NCBI GenBank assembly: GCA_902806565.1
Contig: CADCXA010000060.1
Location: forward strand, 62,001 to 126,000
Length of the DNA stretch: 64,000 nt
From: Hypoxylon rubiginosum
Lineage: Eukaryota > Ascomycota > Sordariomycetes > Xylariales > Hypoxylaceae
Direction of reading: 5' to 3'
The notes below the pieces were generated by a model that saw nothing but the letters and a program-made list of their open reading frames with translations, did no database searches and was not told where the DNA came from. Position 1 is the stretch's first letter; each line of letters begins with the position of its first letter. A program made the translations under genes and the position numbers. Positions 48,801 to 62,300 of the stretch are shown here, piece by piece.

Positions 48801-51301
48801 ATGGTATCCCCATATCCTGGCGAATTCCTCCCGTGACGCCGGCGTAGATAAGTCCGGGGCAGGAGTACCTCCAAACCAGTATAACCCGTGGTTGTGACTG
48901 CTTCCGCGCCCTTGCCACTCGTACCTATACCACCAATCTTCCAGGTTGAACTTTTGCCGCAAGACGATTTCTCGAAATACCTTATTTCTAGAATGGAAAT
49001 GCCACGCTGCAATGTGAGGATTCTCCCGCAATAGACGACGAGACATGGCCATACGTTGCGGCTCATCTGCGGTCTTCCATACTTCGAACTCTGGCATGTG
49101 TTGGTATAAACTCCACCAGTGCAGATCTGCAGGGCTTAACGTGATGAAGGCGGAAGGCACACCTAAGCAATGAGCGAAGGCCTCGCACTCTCGACGCCGC
49201 CGATACCAATAGGGGCGGGTCCCTTTGATAAGACCGGCATACCGAGATATCCGATTAAGGATTACCTGGGCCTCTGGTTTCGTTGGATCGGCTAACGCAT
49301 CGCGTAACTGCTCTTTGCTTATAGGTTCCCGATGGTGTTTGTTGACGAAGAACCGACCCTGGCCACGAGCTTGGTGCCGCATTAAAGTGTTCAAAGCGAT
49401 ATATCGGAAGCTGTGGTGTTTCGCAAAACGACCATCTTCCCACCGCATGGCATGCTCGATATATTGCTGGTAGGTGACTTGGCGCTGGCGAGGCTCCACG
49501 AAATCAGCCACCCCTCTTGGATAAAGAGAAGGGCAGGCGAGCGAAAGCAAGGCTTGGGACCTGTTGAACTCATCCAAAGGGGTATGGCGAATAGAGGGCA
49601 TACGTAACTGGTGGGCATCCATAGGATCTTGGGGGCGAAGAGGCACCTGGCTACCGCGGTCGATAAAAGGATCAACGTGATTTTGTAGCTGCTGCAGTTC
49701 CGATTCTTCAATCAACATATTCGGCACTGCAGCTTCATCAAAAGCATCCTCATCTTCCCCTTCATCCTCGGTCGTCGGGCCAGTATCAGCAGCAACACCA
49801 CTAAGACTATCCGTCTCGTGAATAGAAAGCTGATCCAGAACACTGCCATCTTCAGGAAGAGTATCTAGATTCGCCTGGTTGAAGGTAAAACCGCGATAGC
49901 CGGGGTGGTTGTCGGATAGGAATCGAAGCCAGGTTTCGATAACACGTCTGCGTACCCGAAAACGATTCCGAAACTGGTTGGCCATCGCCGGGGTCTCCTG
50001 GCTCCCTGCGGGACGAACAATAACGATATCTAATTCTTGAGGAACCAGAGGAAGCTCGTCATACACTTTACCTACATCACGCAGGAAATGAACAATATGG
50101 CCACGGTATTTATATTGCTGGCCCCGAACCTATATATAGCAAATAGGTTAGCAACAATCGGATATTAAAGTACGTGTGAAAGAATAAAAAGGACTCTCTG
50201 CGTCACATTATCGAATCGCCGTCAATTCTTAAGATGTATGTAACCATCCTTTACAAAGAGCAGCTCTAGGAAACACTCGAATCCAATAAAGCTCTCTCGC
50301 TAGGAGAACATCACATATCTTAAAGAACAGAGTGAAAAGGGACAGACCGTGAAGATATTGACGCTAACATGGACCCGGGCAATGAATAACTCTTCGAGAG
50401 GAAGCAGAGAAGGTAGGTGGTTGGGAACAGAGCCAAAATCCATGTGGTTAATTGCAGAGTAAAGGAATGGTTCGTACACATTCTTCTTATCATCCTCTTT
50501 ATGGCACTTCTTGCATATGCCATCCTGCTTTAATTCAACGTCAAACCATTTCTCTTTGCACCGATCACATCGATACATCTTTTCCGCAGCTAGAGCCTCG
50601 TCGAAATCTCTCTTAATCGCTATATCTTGTTCTTTCAGAGGGGACTCCTGGTCATTATTGTTATATGCGGGGGGGCTCTCATCCAAATCACGAAGCAGTT
50701 CAGTACGCCGAGGATGTATACGTGGACGGCCGACAGGGTTTCGGGCACGACGAGGCCGCCCAACAGGATTACGGGGCAGACGAGGCCGGCCAGGCGGGCG
50801 GCGAGGTTCGGATGGATCATGAGAAGGAAGCGGTCGAATTCGCGGTCGTCCTCTAGGTCTCCGTTCTCGGGTAGACCGCTGACCTCTAGGCATTGCAGGA
50901 AAGGGAGGCCGTTCCGGGCCCGCCGCAATGGTCGGCGGGGGCTGCTGACTCGATTCTGCATTGGTGGATTCACCGGCGGTAGAAGACTGTTCGGCTTGTT
51001 GGCGCAATACCAACTCCTGTAGGTTCGGCGTTTGGGAGGGGATTTCTTCATGCCGCCGCACGAGACGATGACCACGCTGGATGGCGGCCTGGAGCTCACG
51101 GGCCCTCGCAAAAGCCGGCGTATCTGATTCTACACGCCCACCCGGGTGATACATCTCGCTCAGGAGACCGTGTGTGAGGTTCGGGCGCCGGGCCGGGGGA
51201 GGAGCAGGTGGTGAGAGGTTGGCTTCTTCGGCTGTACGTCTATCACCGGCAGCTATAATACAAAAAGACTGCACATTGACCCTAGAAGTTGTATTCTTCA
51301 T
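45891..51301 (-). CDS. Helitron Rep-helicase (RepHel), two exons, about 1730 residues
   Basis: Exon 1 is 51301-50348 (318 codons); exon 2 is 50129-45891. Splicing fuses VSVNIFT to VRGQQYKYRGHIVHFLRD, restoring a conserved helitron N-terminal region. Parts in order: four GRPR AT-hook-like motifs (151, 171, 181, 191), a C2C2 zinc motif (C245, C248, C263, C266), a DUF6570-like segment (NHMDFGSVP…EELFIARVH), the Rep nuclease with HNH-form HUH motif (730-732, EWQGRGSSHNHG) and the two-tyrosine motif Y899-AAK-Y903, then a PIF1/SF1B helicase: Walker A GGGGTGKS (1243-1250), Walker B IDEKS (D1327, E1328), GDFYQLPPV (1365-1373), and the late motifs HKSQSVTLDKV and YVAVSRV. It ends in an Asp/Asn-rich tail. 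Rep nicks and joins Helitron ends; the helicase unwinds during rolling-circle-like transfer. No stops or missing motifs: potentially active. The start is uncertain, since a further 5' intron is possible. Confidence 0.9.
50130..50347 (-). other. Intron of the Helitron Rep-helicase gene
   Basis: 218 bp. The donor is ACG/GTCTGT, the acceptor is TATATATAG/GTTCGG, and a perfect TGCTAAC branch site at 50147-50153 lies about 17 nt before the acceptor. Without removal, the frames are separated by stops. With removal, a conserved protein block is restored. Confidence 0.85.
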
Positions 51302-51970
51302 AGTATTAGGTACAGATACATTCTCAATGATATAGAAATTATATCTATAGGGAATATCAAAAACATACCTATAACTGACAACTCAGCCGGCAAGCTGCGC
51401 AATCTTAAACTAATTAACTACCGTTCATACTCTGAAACTTACGTAGGCTTTTCTACTAACCGCAGTTATAATATACTCTTTACTTTATAAAGTCCATCTT
51501 ATAGATTTAACCAAAGAAGCTAGCCTAGAAAAAGGTAGAAAGAAAGATGTAATTAGCTTTAAAATAAAGGAATTAATCAAGAAATAAGAAAAATAAAAAA
51601 TATATAGTTAATTATTTAATATTTTAGATAAGATATTTCAAATACATTTTTAAATAAATTTAACAGGTATATTAAATTCTTTTTAACGTTATTTTAAATA
51701 AAAAAATTACTATTAAGATTAAAAAAAAAATATATTTTAATATCGCGATTAAAAATATTACGTGGTTTAAAATAAAAAAAATACACTTAATTAATAGTTT
51801 AATTAAATTTAATTAATTATATAAATAAAACGAAAACTTTAAATCCTTATTATTTAGTTTAAATATAATATAAAGTTAATATAATATAAAGGTATATAAT
51901 AATAAATTCGCTAGTAATTTCTTATAATAATTTTTTTAAAACTTAAAATAATAATATTTTTTAAATAAAA
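51302..51970 (-). promoter_or_regulatory. 5' leader and promoter side of the Helitron
   Basis: From the probable start codon to the element's 5' end. 51302-51540 has moderate composition and a possible upstream intron (GTATGT at about 51370 and TTCTAG at about 51285 on the minus strand), so the annotated ATG might be spliced out. 51540-51970 is RIP-mutated. The last 190 bp match the 0.9-kb derivatives (compare 34347-34537). Confidence 0.4.
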
Positions 51971-54290
51971 TAATAAAAATAATATTTAAAGAAAAACTAT
52001 ATTAATATAATATTTAAATAAGTTATATAATAAGCTTAAGTTATATATAACTTAAGATATTATATAACATTTTAACATTTTAGCATTTTAATTTTTAATC
52101 TTATTATAATATATAAATTACGTAATTATATTTTTAATAATTTTATATTTTTTTTATATTTATATATATTTTATATATTATATTTTATATTATTATTTAT
52201 ATTTTATATATTTTTATTTTTATAATAATTTATTTTATATTTATATATAATTTTTATAATTATTAAATTTATTTTTTATTAAAATATTTAATATATATTA
52301 AATATAAAATTAATTATATTAATTATTATATAATATATATATAATTAACTTTTTTTTATAATTTAATATTAATTTAAAAATATTAAAGAAATCTTAATAA
52401 TTTATATTATTTAAAAAATATATTTTATATAATCTTTTAATTTTAATTATATTATTATTAAAATAAAAATCAAATTATATAAATAAAATAAAAATAAAAA
52501 GATATCGTAATTTTAAATATTTAAATTTGTTTTATTTTAATATTTATATATTTTATTTTATATTATATTTTTATTTTTATTTTAAATTATATTATATATA
52601 TAGTTATATATTTATTTTTTTAATTATATAATATTTTAAAAAAAGTTTATAAAATTATAAATTATTATATATTTAAAATTAAAAATAAAAACTTAAATTT
52701 ATAAATAATATTAAATATTTAAATTCTTTTATTTTAAAATTTATATATTTTATTTTATAATATATTTTAATTTTTATTTTAATTTATTTTTTATTATTAT
52801 ATATTTTAAATATTTTATATTTTATATATTTATAATGTTTTTATAATTTAATTTTTATATATATTTATATTTTTATTTTATTATTTTATTATTTTAAAAG
52901 TTTTTTTGTTTTTTTTTATATTATATTTTTATTTTTATTTTATTTTATTATTTATTTTATTTATTTAAATATATTTTTTATTATTATTTAATAGTTTTTA
53001 TATTTTACTTTTATAAGTTATTAATATATTTTATTTTAATTTTATATTTTATATATTTATTTATATTTTCTTTTTTCTTTTTATATTATTAATAATTTAT
53101 ATTACTTAAAAAAACATGTTTTATATAAAGGTTTTTATTTTTTATTATATAATAATTAAAAGGAAAATTAAAAAAAAAAAAAAAAAAAGTTTAATAATAT
53201 AAAATAATTTTAAATATTTAATTAACTTATAAATTTATAATTTAATTAATTATATATATTATATTAAAATTTTAAATCTTTTTTTTTTTAAATTTATATA
53301 TTTTATTTTATATTATATTTTTATTTTTATTTTATTTTATTTTATATTTTTATATTACATTATATTTTTAATATTATTAAAAGTATAATTACGTAATTTA
53401 TATATATATATATAAGTATTATCCTTAAAAAAAATAACTATATTTAAAATTTAAATAATTATATTAATTTTAATATATTGTTTTTATTTTACTACTTTTT
53501 TATACCTTTTAATTAATTATATTATAATATGTTATATAACAGTTAAACTTTATCTATTAATAAATATATATATATTATTTTTTATAACTTATTTTTTATA
53601 TATATTTATATTTTATTTATTTTATTTTTTATTTATTTTTTTAATTCTTTTTATTATTATTTTTTATTGTTTTTTATATTATTTTTTATTAAACTTTTTT
53701 ATTTTTTAATTTTTACTTAATTTTTATTTATATTTATATATATTTAATATATTATATATTTTATTTTATATTATTTTATATATTTTTATTTTTATATTTA
53801 AATTTTTATTATTATTTATATTATTATTTTTTATTTTATATTATATTTTTATTTTTATTTTTATTATATTTTATATTATTTTATATTATATTTTTATTTT
53901 AAGATTTATATATATATTATTCTATATTATTTTATATTATATTTTTATTTTTATTTATAATTTATAATTTATTTATATATATTTTATATATTTTATATAT
54001 TTTATATATTTTTAATTTTAATTTTTACTTTTTTAAAAATTTTAATTTTATATTATTAAAAGTTATTATAATTATTAAAATTATTTATAGTTATTTATAA
54101 TTATTTATAGTTTTTATAATTATTAGTTTTATTTTTTATTAAAATCTTTTATAATTATCGGTTTTATTTTTTATTAAAGCTTTTTATAGTTATTAGTTTT
54201 ATTTTTTATTAAAATTTTTAATATATATTAAATATATAATTAAAATTAAAATAATTCCCGGCTTTTATATTATTATATTAAATAACTTTA
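51971..54290. repeat. Low-complexity AT repeat, right of the Helitron
   Basis: Dense TTTTATATTATATTTTT-like sequence with no genes seen, partly similar to 42051-43994. It is probably the other half of the region interrupted by the Helitron. Confidence 0.5.
54110..54214 (+). repeat. Three tandem 35-bp units
   Basis: Units 54110-54144, 54145-54179 and 54180-54214, each built as TTTATAATTATTAGTTTTA-TTTTTTATTAAA with few substitutions. A related single unit occurs near 52246-52282. Confidence 0.8.
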
Positions 54291-55870
54291 TTTTTTTATT
54301 ATATTATTATTTTAACTAATATTATAACGTTTAATAATATATAATTTAACTGTGTTTATATTTATATTTTAACTTTATATATTTTTATTTTAAATTTTTA
54401 TTTATTTCCTTATTTATTTAATTTTTAACTTATTATTCTATTATAAGTTATTATTATTTAATAAATATTTATATTATATTAAACATTTAACCTTTTTTTA
54501 TTTATTATTATATAATATAAAAAAGTTATAAAATTTAAATTAAAATATATATTTAATTTTTAACTTAAAACCTTTATATTAAAACCTAATTAAAATCTGT
54601 TTAAAAAATATATAACAATAAAATCCTTTATTAATTTATATAATAAAATAATATATAATAATAACTTATTTATTTTTTATTCTATTTAAAAAATACTTAA
54701 TAATTATAATAATATCTTTTAATATATATAAACTATAATTTCCCTTATTAAAAGTTTTAATAATATATTTTATTTACAGTAAAATAAAAATAATAACTTA
54801 AATATTAACCCTTTTAAATAAAATAAATAATCTAGTAACTAAAATAATTTATCTTACTTAAAATAATTAAAAATATATAACCGAACTTTTAACACGACCG
54901 TTTATTTAAATAATAATAAAAATAATAAATATTACTTTTACTTAAAATGGTTACACCACGTTTTAAAACATTAATATTAAAAATATAAAAATATTTATTT
55001 TTATTTCACTTATTTTTTTAATATAATTATTATTTACTTTAACTATAATTTTAATTTTTTTTTATTAAAACCTATTTTTTTATTAATAATATCTATTATT
55101 TAATTAAAAGTTTATTTTATATTAAATTATATAAACTAATTAACAACTTTAAACTAACCTAAAACTATTATTTATATATTTTTTTTTTCACTTATAAAAA
55201 CTATATTAATTAAACTATATAACTTTTATTAAAAAAAGATTTTAAAAATATAATATAAATATTAAAACTATTATAATGTTAATTTTTATAAAAACTATTA
55301 TATAATTTATTTTTTTAAATATATATTAAAACCTATTTATTATTTAATTATTATTATTTACTTTAAAAAAAATAACGTTCCTTAATAAAATAAAAATACC
55401 AATAATAAATTTATTAAAATTAATAAAAATGTTAACACCAAGAAAATAATTATAAATATTATTAAAAACTTAAATAATAATAATATTAAAAACTTAAAAT
55501 ATAATATTATTAAAAGTCTTTAAAATAATAAAAATTATAATATAATTAATTTAAATATTAATATTATATTTTATAATAAAATATAATTATAATAATTAAT
55601 ACCGTTTTATATTATTATAATTTTTTTTATAAAACAGTTAACGTAATTAATATAAACTATTTTTAATATAATAAAATAAATAATTAAATAAACTATAATA
55701 AATCACGTTATAATAGTTTTTTAAAATATCGTATTAATAACTTAAATTTTAAAAGCCACGTTTTATATAAATAATTATAAAATAAAAAAGTCCTAGCTAA
55801 TAATATAAAAAAAAAAACAAAAAAAACAATAATAATAATAATATAAATAATAATAAGAATAATAAAAATA

Positions 55871-55872
55871 TA

Positions 55873-55910
<38 letters not shown>
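55871..55910. repeat. AAT microsatellite in family A copy 3
   Basis: About twelve AAT units, equivalent to 3382-3412. Confidence 0.85.
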
Positions 55911-55914
<4 letters not shown>

Positions 55915-58900
55915 TAAAAATATTATAAATAATATTCTTAATTTTAAACCAAATCTTTATTAATTATTTATATATTAATATTAACCTTAGTTACTAAAAA
56001 ATAAACATTAATTATATAAACTTAAAAAAAAAATTTAATTAAATAAAAAATTTATAGTTACGTTTAATTAAATTATTAATATAATTTTTTAATAATAAAA
56101 AAAATAAAAATCATTAACGTTATTTTAAACTATTTAAATATTATAATATATTTTTATTAAATATATTAATAAATATAATTAAGTTTTTAATTATTTTATT
56201 TTTTATTTTTATATTATATTAATATAAATATTTAACTTTTATATTTTCTTATTTTTTATTTATTAATAACTATAATTAAACGGTGATATATTTAAATATA
56301 TATATATTTTAAAATTATTATAATATACATTAAAATAAAAATAAAAAACCTTTTTATAATTATATTTAAATATTTTTTATTTTTATTTATACTGTTATTT
56401 ACATCTTTAAAAAAACTAAAATAATATAATACCACGCGGAAAAACAAAACTTTATATTTATTTTAATTTTTTATTTTTAACGTTAAACATTAATTTATTA
56501 AATATTTTTATTTACTAAATAACAGTAATTTAATTAATACACTTATAATATTATCTAAAATATATTATAATATATTTTATAAAATACTAATTACTTTATA
56601 AATTAAAAATTAAAAATATAACTATAAAATTTTTAACTTTATATTTAACTTGTTATTTAATATTATATATTTCTTATTAATTATCTTAGTTATTTTTTTA
56701 TTTATTTTTTTATAATTATCTTTTAATAATTTAAATAATTTTTTTTAAACGTTAATTTTTAATTATATTAATTTTTTTATTATTTATTATAACTATAAAT
56801 TACTTTTATTTAATTTTATAAAACCCTTATTAAATTTTATTTATTTATTAGTTAATTTATTTTAAATTATATTTATAAATATTATTTAACTTTTTTATTA
56901 TACTACTTTAAATAATAGTAAGTTTTTTTATATAATATATTTATAAAACTTAAAACTTTATTTTAAACTTAATTTTAAAAATATCTAACTTTTTTATTAA
57001 ACTTTTTTTAATATAATTTCTAAGTTTTAACATTTTTATACTTTATTTATTTAAATTATTATACCCTTATTTTTTATTAGTATATAAATTTTTTTTTATA
57101 TTTATATTTATTATAATAAATCCTTTTTAATATTAATTAATATTATTTTAAGATTTAATATTAACTTAATATTAAATATATTTATAAAAACCTATAATAA
57201 TATAATTAAAAACTAAATAAAAATAGTTAATATAACTAAAAACTAAATAAAAACTATTAATATATTAAAATTTAATATAACTAAAAGTTAATATATTAAA
57301 AAAAAAAAAATAAACGTTAAAAAATTTATTAAATATTAATTTATAACAAGTAATAAAAAATCGCTAAATAATAATAAAAGAATTTCTCGCTTTTTTAAAT
57401 TTTAATTAGTAATAACATTTTAATATAGTTTAAAAATAACAATAAAAATTAAAATAAAATTAATAACTAGTAAATCCCTGTTTTATTTATCGTTAAATTT
57501 TTTTTTATATATTTATAACTAATAATTTATAAAGATACTAAACCACTTTATTATAAATAAAAGTAATTTTTATCGCTACTAGTTTATAAGTTTAAACGTT
57601 ATAATAATTTAATTTTTTTAAAAATAATTATAATAATATAACGGTTATTATAAATTAAAAACCTTAAAACTTTAAATTAATATTTATATATAAAGTTAAT
57701 TTAGTAATATTATATTTTTTATATAACTAAAAAATGTATTATATTATATTAAAAAGAAAAAATATTTTATTTATTATTTTAATATATTATTAAAAATATA
57801 TATTATTTATTAACTAATTTTATTAATATAATAAACCAATTAATTATTTATTTTAATATAAACTATATAAATAAAATTATAACTAAAAGTTTCTAAAATA
57901 ATTAATTTTATTATTTAATTTAATAAAAATATATTTTTAATATTAAAAAGCATATAAACCTTTATTAACTTTTTAAATAAAAAATAAAAACTCCGAAATT
58001 TTTAAGCACTTTATAAAAAAAATAACTATATAAAAAGTTATTTTTTAAAACTTTTTATAACGTGTATTTAAATAACTTAATATGTAAATTAAGCGAAAAA
58101 AATAACATTATTATTATTTATTTTAACTAACAATTTAATAAACTATTTTTTTATTTTTTTTTTTAATATTATTATATTTAACTTAAAATATCTACTTATA
58201 TTTAAACTATTTAAAAAAATAATATTAATAATATTATAAACGGTATTTTTTATTATATTTTTTTTAAAAATATTATTATTATTTATATTTTTTAATACTT
58301 TTTTCCTTATTTTATAATCCTTAATATTAATTTCTTTTACTTTTAGATTATTAACCTTAATAAGGTTTTTTTTAAAATAAATACTTTACGTTTATAATAT
58401 AAAAAATAAATATAAATATATATTTTTTTAATAATAAATAAAACTTTCTTTAAAAAATTAATTATAATTAATAAATAATTTTACCTTAATATATTAAAAC
58501 AACTTCTTTTATATAAATATAATACCGATATTACTAATATTAATATTTTTTTAAAAACTTTTATAAACTTTTAAAATTTTTTATACCTTTATTATTTAAC
58601 TAATTTAAAAATATTTAATTTAATTATAATATTTAAAATTAAAATATATTAATATTAATAAAACTAATATATTAGTTAGTAATTATAACATTAACACCTT
58701 TTTTAAAATTTTATATTTAAAAATATTAACTTTTTTCTTTTTTTTATTAATTTTAATATTTTTTTAAACATTTTATTAATTTTAATTTTAATTTATTTAC
58801 TTTTTTAGCTTATTAAATATTAAATTAATATCTTTAATAACTTTATACTATAATATATATTACTTATTAATATAAGAAAATAAAAAGTTTATTATATTTT

Positions 58901-59243
58901 TATATAAATATAAGTTTATTTATTTATTAATTTTTAAAGTATAAACTTACAGTAAAAAATATAAACTTTAACTAATATTTAAATTTACTTTAATTTATTT
59001 TCTTATATATAAAAAACTAAACTAATAAATTAATCTTAATATTTATTTTTAATAATAAAATTTAAATTTAATATCTTAGTTAATAAAAATATAATTTATA
59101 TTTAAAATAACTAATTTAATTTTAAATATTATTATTATTATTATTATTTTAATAAAAACCTTAAAAATTTATAAATTATAATACCGCTTATATTAAATAA
59201 ATATAAAAATAAATATATATAAAAAATTAATAATTATAAAAAA

Positions 59244-59245
<2 letters not shown>

Positions 59246-59295
<50 letters not shown>
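59246..59295. repeat. AAT microsatellite in family A copy 3, longer allele
   Basis: About sixteen AAT units, equivalent to 7704-7735. Confidence 0.85.
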
Positions 59296-59300
<5 letters not shown>

Positions 59301-62300
59301 TATATATTTATTAAATAAATATTTATTATAATTTTTAAAGTTAAAAACCACTTATTTAACTTTTAAAATAAATATAATATATAGTTACATATTAATATTC
59401 ATTTTTATAATATTAAAAAAATAAATATTTATTTATTTAATATTATAAATTTCTTATAATAATTTAATTTATATTTTTAAATATAATTATATAAACCTCA
59501 CACCTAGGTACCTAAATACCAAAATAAGTATATAAATATAAATATTTTACTTTATTTATTTAAATATAAGATTTTTATTAAAAAATTAATAAAAAAAACA
59601 TAAAAACATTTTTTTATAAAAATTTAACAAGCGTTTTATATTTTATAAATTAATATAAATATCTATTTAAATAATTATAATAAATAAACATCTAAATAAA
59701 AGTATTATACCTATCTACGTATTTAAATATAATATTTTTTTAAATAAAATAAACTTTATATAATATAAAACATATATATTTAAAAAACTATAATCTACTA
59801 TTTAATAATTATTATATTTTCCAAATTCTAAAATTAAAAAACGTTATAATATTTTACTTATACTTTTATAAAATTTAATATTTTAAAAAACTAAAACTTA
59901 TAAAACTTTATACTTTGAACTTATTATTATTAATAATATTTCTAATATTTAAAAAAACTTTAATCCTTAAAATCCTTAAAAAAATCCAGCTTTTTTATTT
60001 ATAAAAATAAATCTTTCTTTTTATAATATTACTTGATTTTAATAAAAAAATAAAAACTTTTAATTTTTAATTTTTTAAAGTTTTATTTTTATACTTATAT
60101 TTTTTATTTATTTATTTAAATAATTATTTAAATAAATAAATAAATTCCAGTTATTATTTATAAAAATATATAATAGTTTTATATTTTTTTTTAACTAATA
60201 ATAAATCTTTTAACTTTTTTTTTTATATATAGGTAAATACGGAAAAACTATATAAAAAATAATTTTTATAATATGTTATTAAAATAAAATAAAAACCCCA
60301 CTGTTTTAATTTTTAATAATTCTTTTCTTTATTTATAAAAACGTAAAAAAATTATTATTTAAAAAAATCTATTATTTTAATATTATATTAAAATAAAAAA
60401 ACTTAAACTATAATTTATTATAACATTAAAAAATTATAAACGTAAACTTAAAATAATTATTTTTTAGAAATATAAAAATACGATATTTTAAAAAAAGAAT
60501 AAGCTTTATATTTTATTAAAAACCAAAATATATATAATATTATAATATTATAACTAATAATATAAATTCTTTTTTAATTTAAATACCGCTTTTTTTTTTT
60601 TATAATAAGATATTATAAGTTATTTTTACTTTTATTTTTATTTTTATTTTATTCTTTTTTTAACTTTTTTTAATATAAATAATTAAATATTTTATATTTA
60701 AAATTACCACATTTTTAGATTTTACACGCGTGTTTATTAAGCGATTTACTTTTAATAATTTATTTTAAAAACGTTTTATTACCTTTAAAAGTATTAATTA
60801 TAAAAAGGATACTTATATTAATAATAATAATAAAGTTTATTTTAAAACATCGATTTAATAATTTATTAATCTTTTGTTTTTAACTTTTTATAATAACTTT
60901 TTTATTAATATAGTTTTTTTTATATATATTAATAACAATAAAAATAATAATAAAACAAATAAAAAAATCTATAACTATAAATCACTTTATATTTTATTAA
61001 AACCTTTTTTTTAATTTATTTTTTATATATTATTACTTTTTTTATAAACTGGTTTTTTTACCTTATTTTTTTCTTTAAATAATATATATTTATATAAAAA
61101 ATAAAAACTTAAATTAACATTAAATCTTTTAATATCTTTATAATAAAAGGCATTTTAATAAAAGTAATATTTAAATAAATCTTATTATTATATAAAAACA
61201 TATTAAAAACAAAATAATAAAAAAAACATTTAAATATAAACTAAAGCTTATTTTTATTTAAATTAAAATATCTACGCTTTTATCTTAATAAATATAATTA
61301 AAATATTCGATTAATAATATATTATATTATATATAAAAGCCCTTATTTATAAAGAAAATAATTTTAATTATAGTATTATTTTTTTAAATATATATTTTTA
61401 TTATATAGTAATTTATTTTTATCTTTTATATTATTATTTATTTAATGTTACCCCTGAACATTTTTTTAAAACATTTTTAATTATATAACTTATTATAAAA
61501 GTTTTTTATTTTAATAATATAATAATTTTAATATATATAAAATTTTTTATATATTTTATATTTATAAATTATTAATTAAACCGTGTAATAATATAACTTA
61601 TATTATATTAATACCTTCTTTTATTTATTTATAATAAAAAACTTTATAAATAAATTTATTTTAACTTTTAATAATTATTTTTTATCTAATTAATCACGTA
61701 TTTTTTAATCTTTTTTATTAATTTTATAATATTTTAATTTAAAAATAAAAAGGTTTTAATTAAAAAATCTTTTAATATTAATATTATTCGCGATTATATC
61801 TTTATTTAAACTATAAAACTAGAAATATAACCGGCTTTTTAAAAAGTTAACTATTAATATTAAAAACCTTATATTATATATTTTTATAAAAATATTAATA
61901 TTTTAAATAAATAAATTAATTTTAATTATATTAAACTTAATTTTACATTTAATTCCTTTTTTAACCTTTAAAAACTTATTTTAACTATTATTTAAAAAAC
62001 TTTTAAAATAATAATTAAAATTATAAATAAATATAAATTTAAACTCCTTATTTTTTTTTTTATTGTTTATATATTTTATATAACGTTATAAATTATATTT
62101 TTAGGTATTTTATTAGTATTTTATTTAAAGAAAATAACTATTATATTTTATTTATTTTATATAAAAGAAATATAACTTTATTTTTATTAATTTATATATT
62201 TAATATAAACTTTAACTTTTATATTTTATAAATAACTAAAACTAAGCTTTTAAAAACATTAATAAAATAAAATATATTTAAAATAAATAACGTAGCTTTA

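Larger units (their letters stand above)
43995..51970 (-). mobile_element. Autonomous Helitron (about 8 kb) with non-canonical 3' end
   Basis: 5' end at 51970, with ancestral sequence TCTTGTTTGAAGGATATT inferred from three copies. The 3' end at 43995 is a 120-bp palindrome ending GGAATTT. The flanks are A on the 5' side and T on the 3' side. The ends match three 0.9-kb elements in the window over about 120 bp of palindrome plus roughly 100-150 bp at the 3' side, and about 190 bp at the 5' side. It encodes a Rep-helicase on the element's sense strand and carries a decayed gene in the opposite direction. The core (about 44770-51540) has normal composition and intact frames. The margins are A/T-rich from RIP. 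Confidence 0.8.

Noticed and set aside
46230..49711. Many 60-106-residue open frames inside the helicase region
   Set aside because: Antisense or shifted frames of the Rep-helicase coding sequence.
50635..51111. 158-residue minus-strand and 131-residue plus-strand frames
   Set aside because: Alternate frames of the Pro/Arg-rich first exon of the Rep-helicase gene, open because of its G/C-rich repeats.
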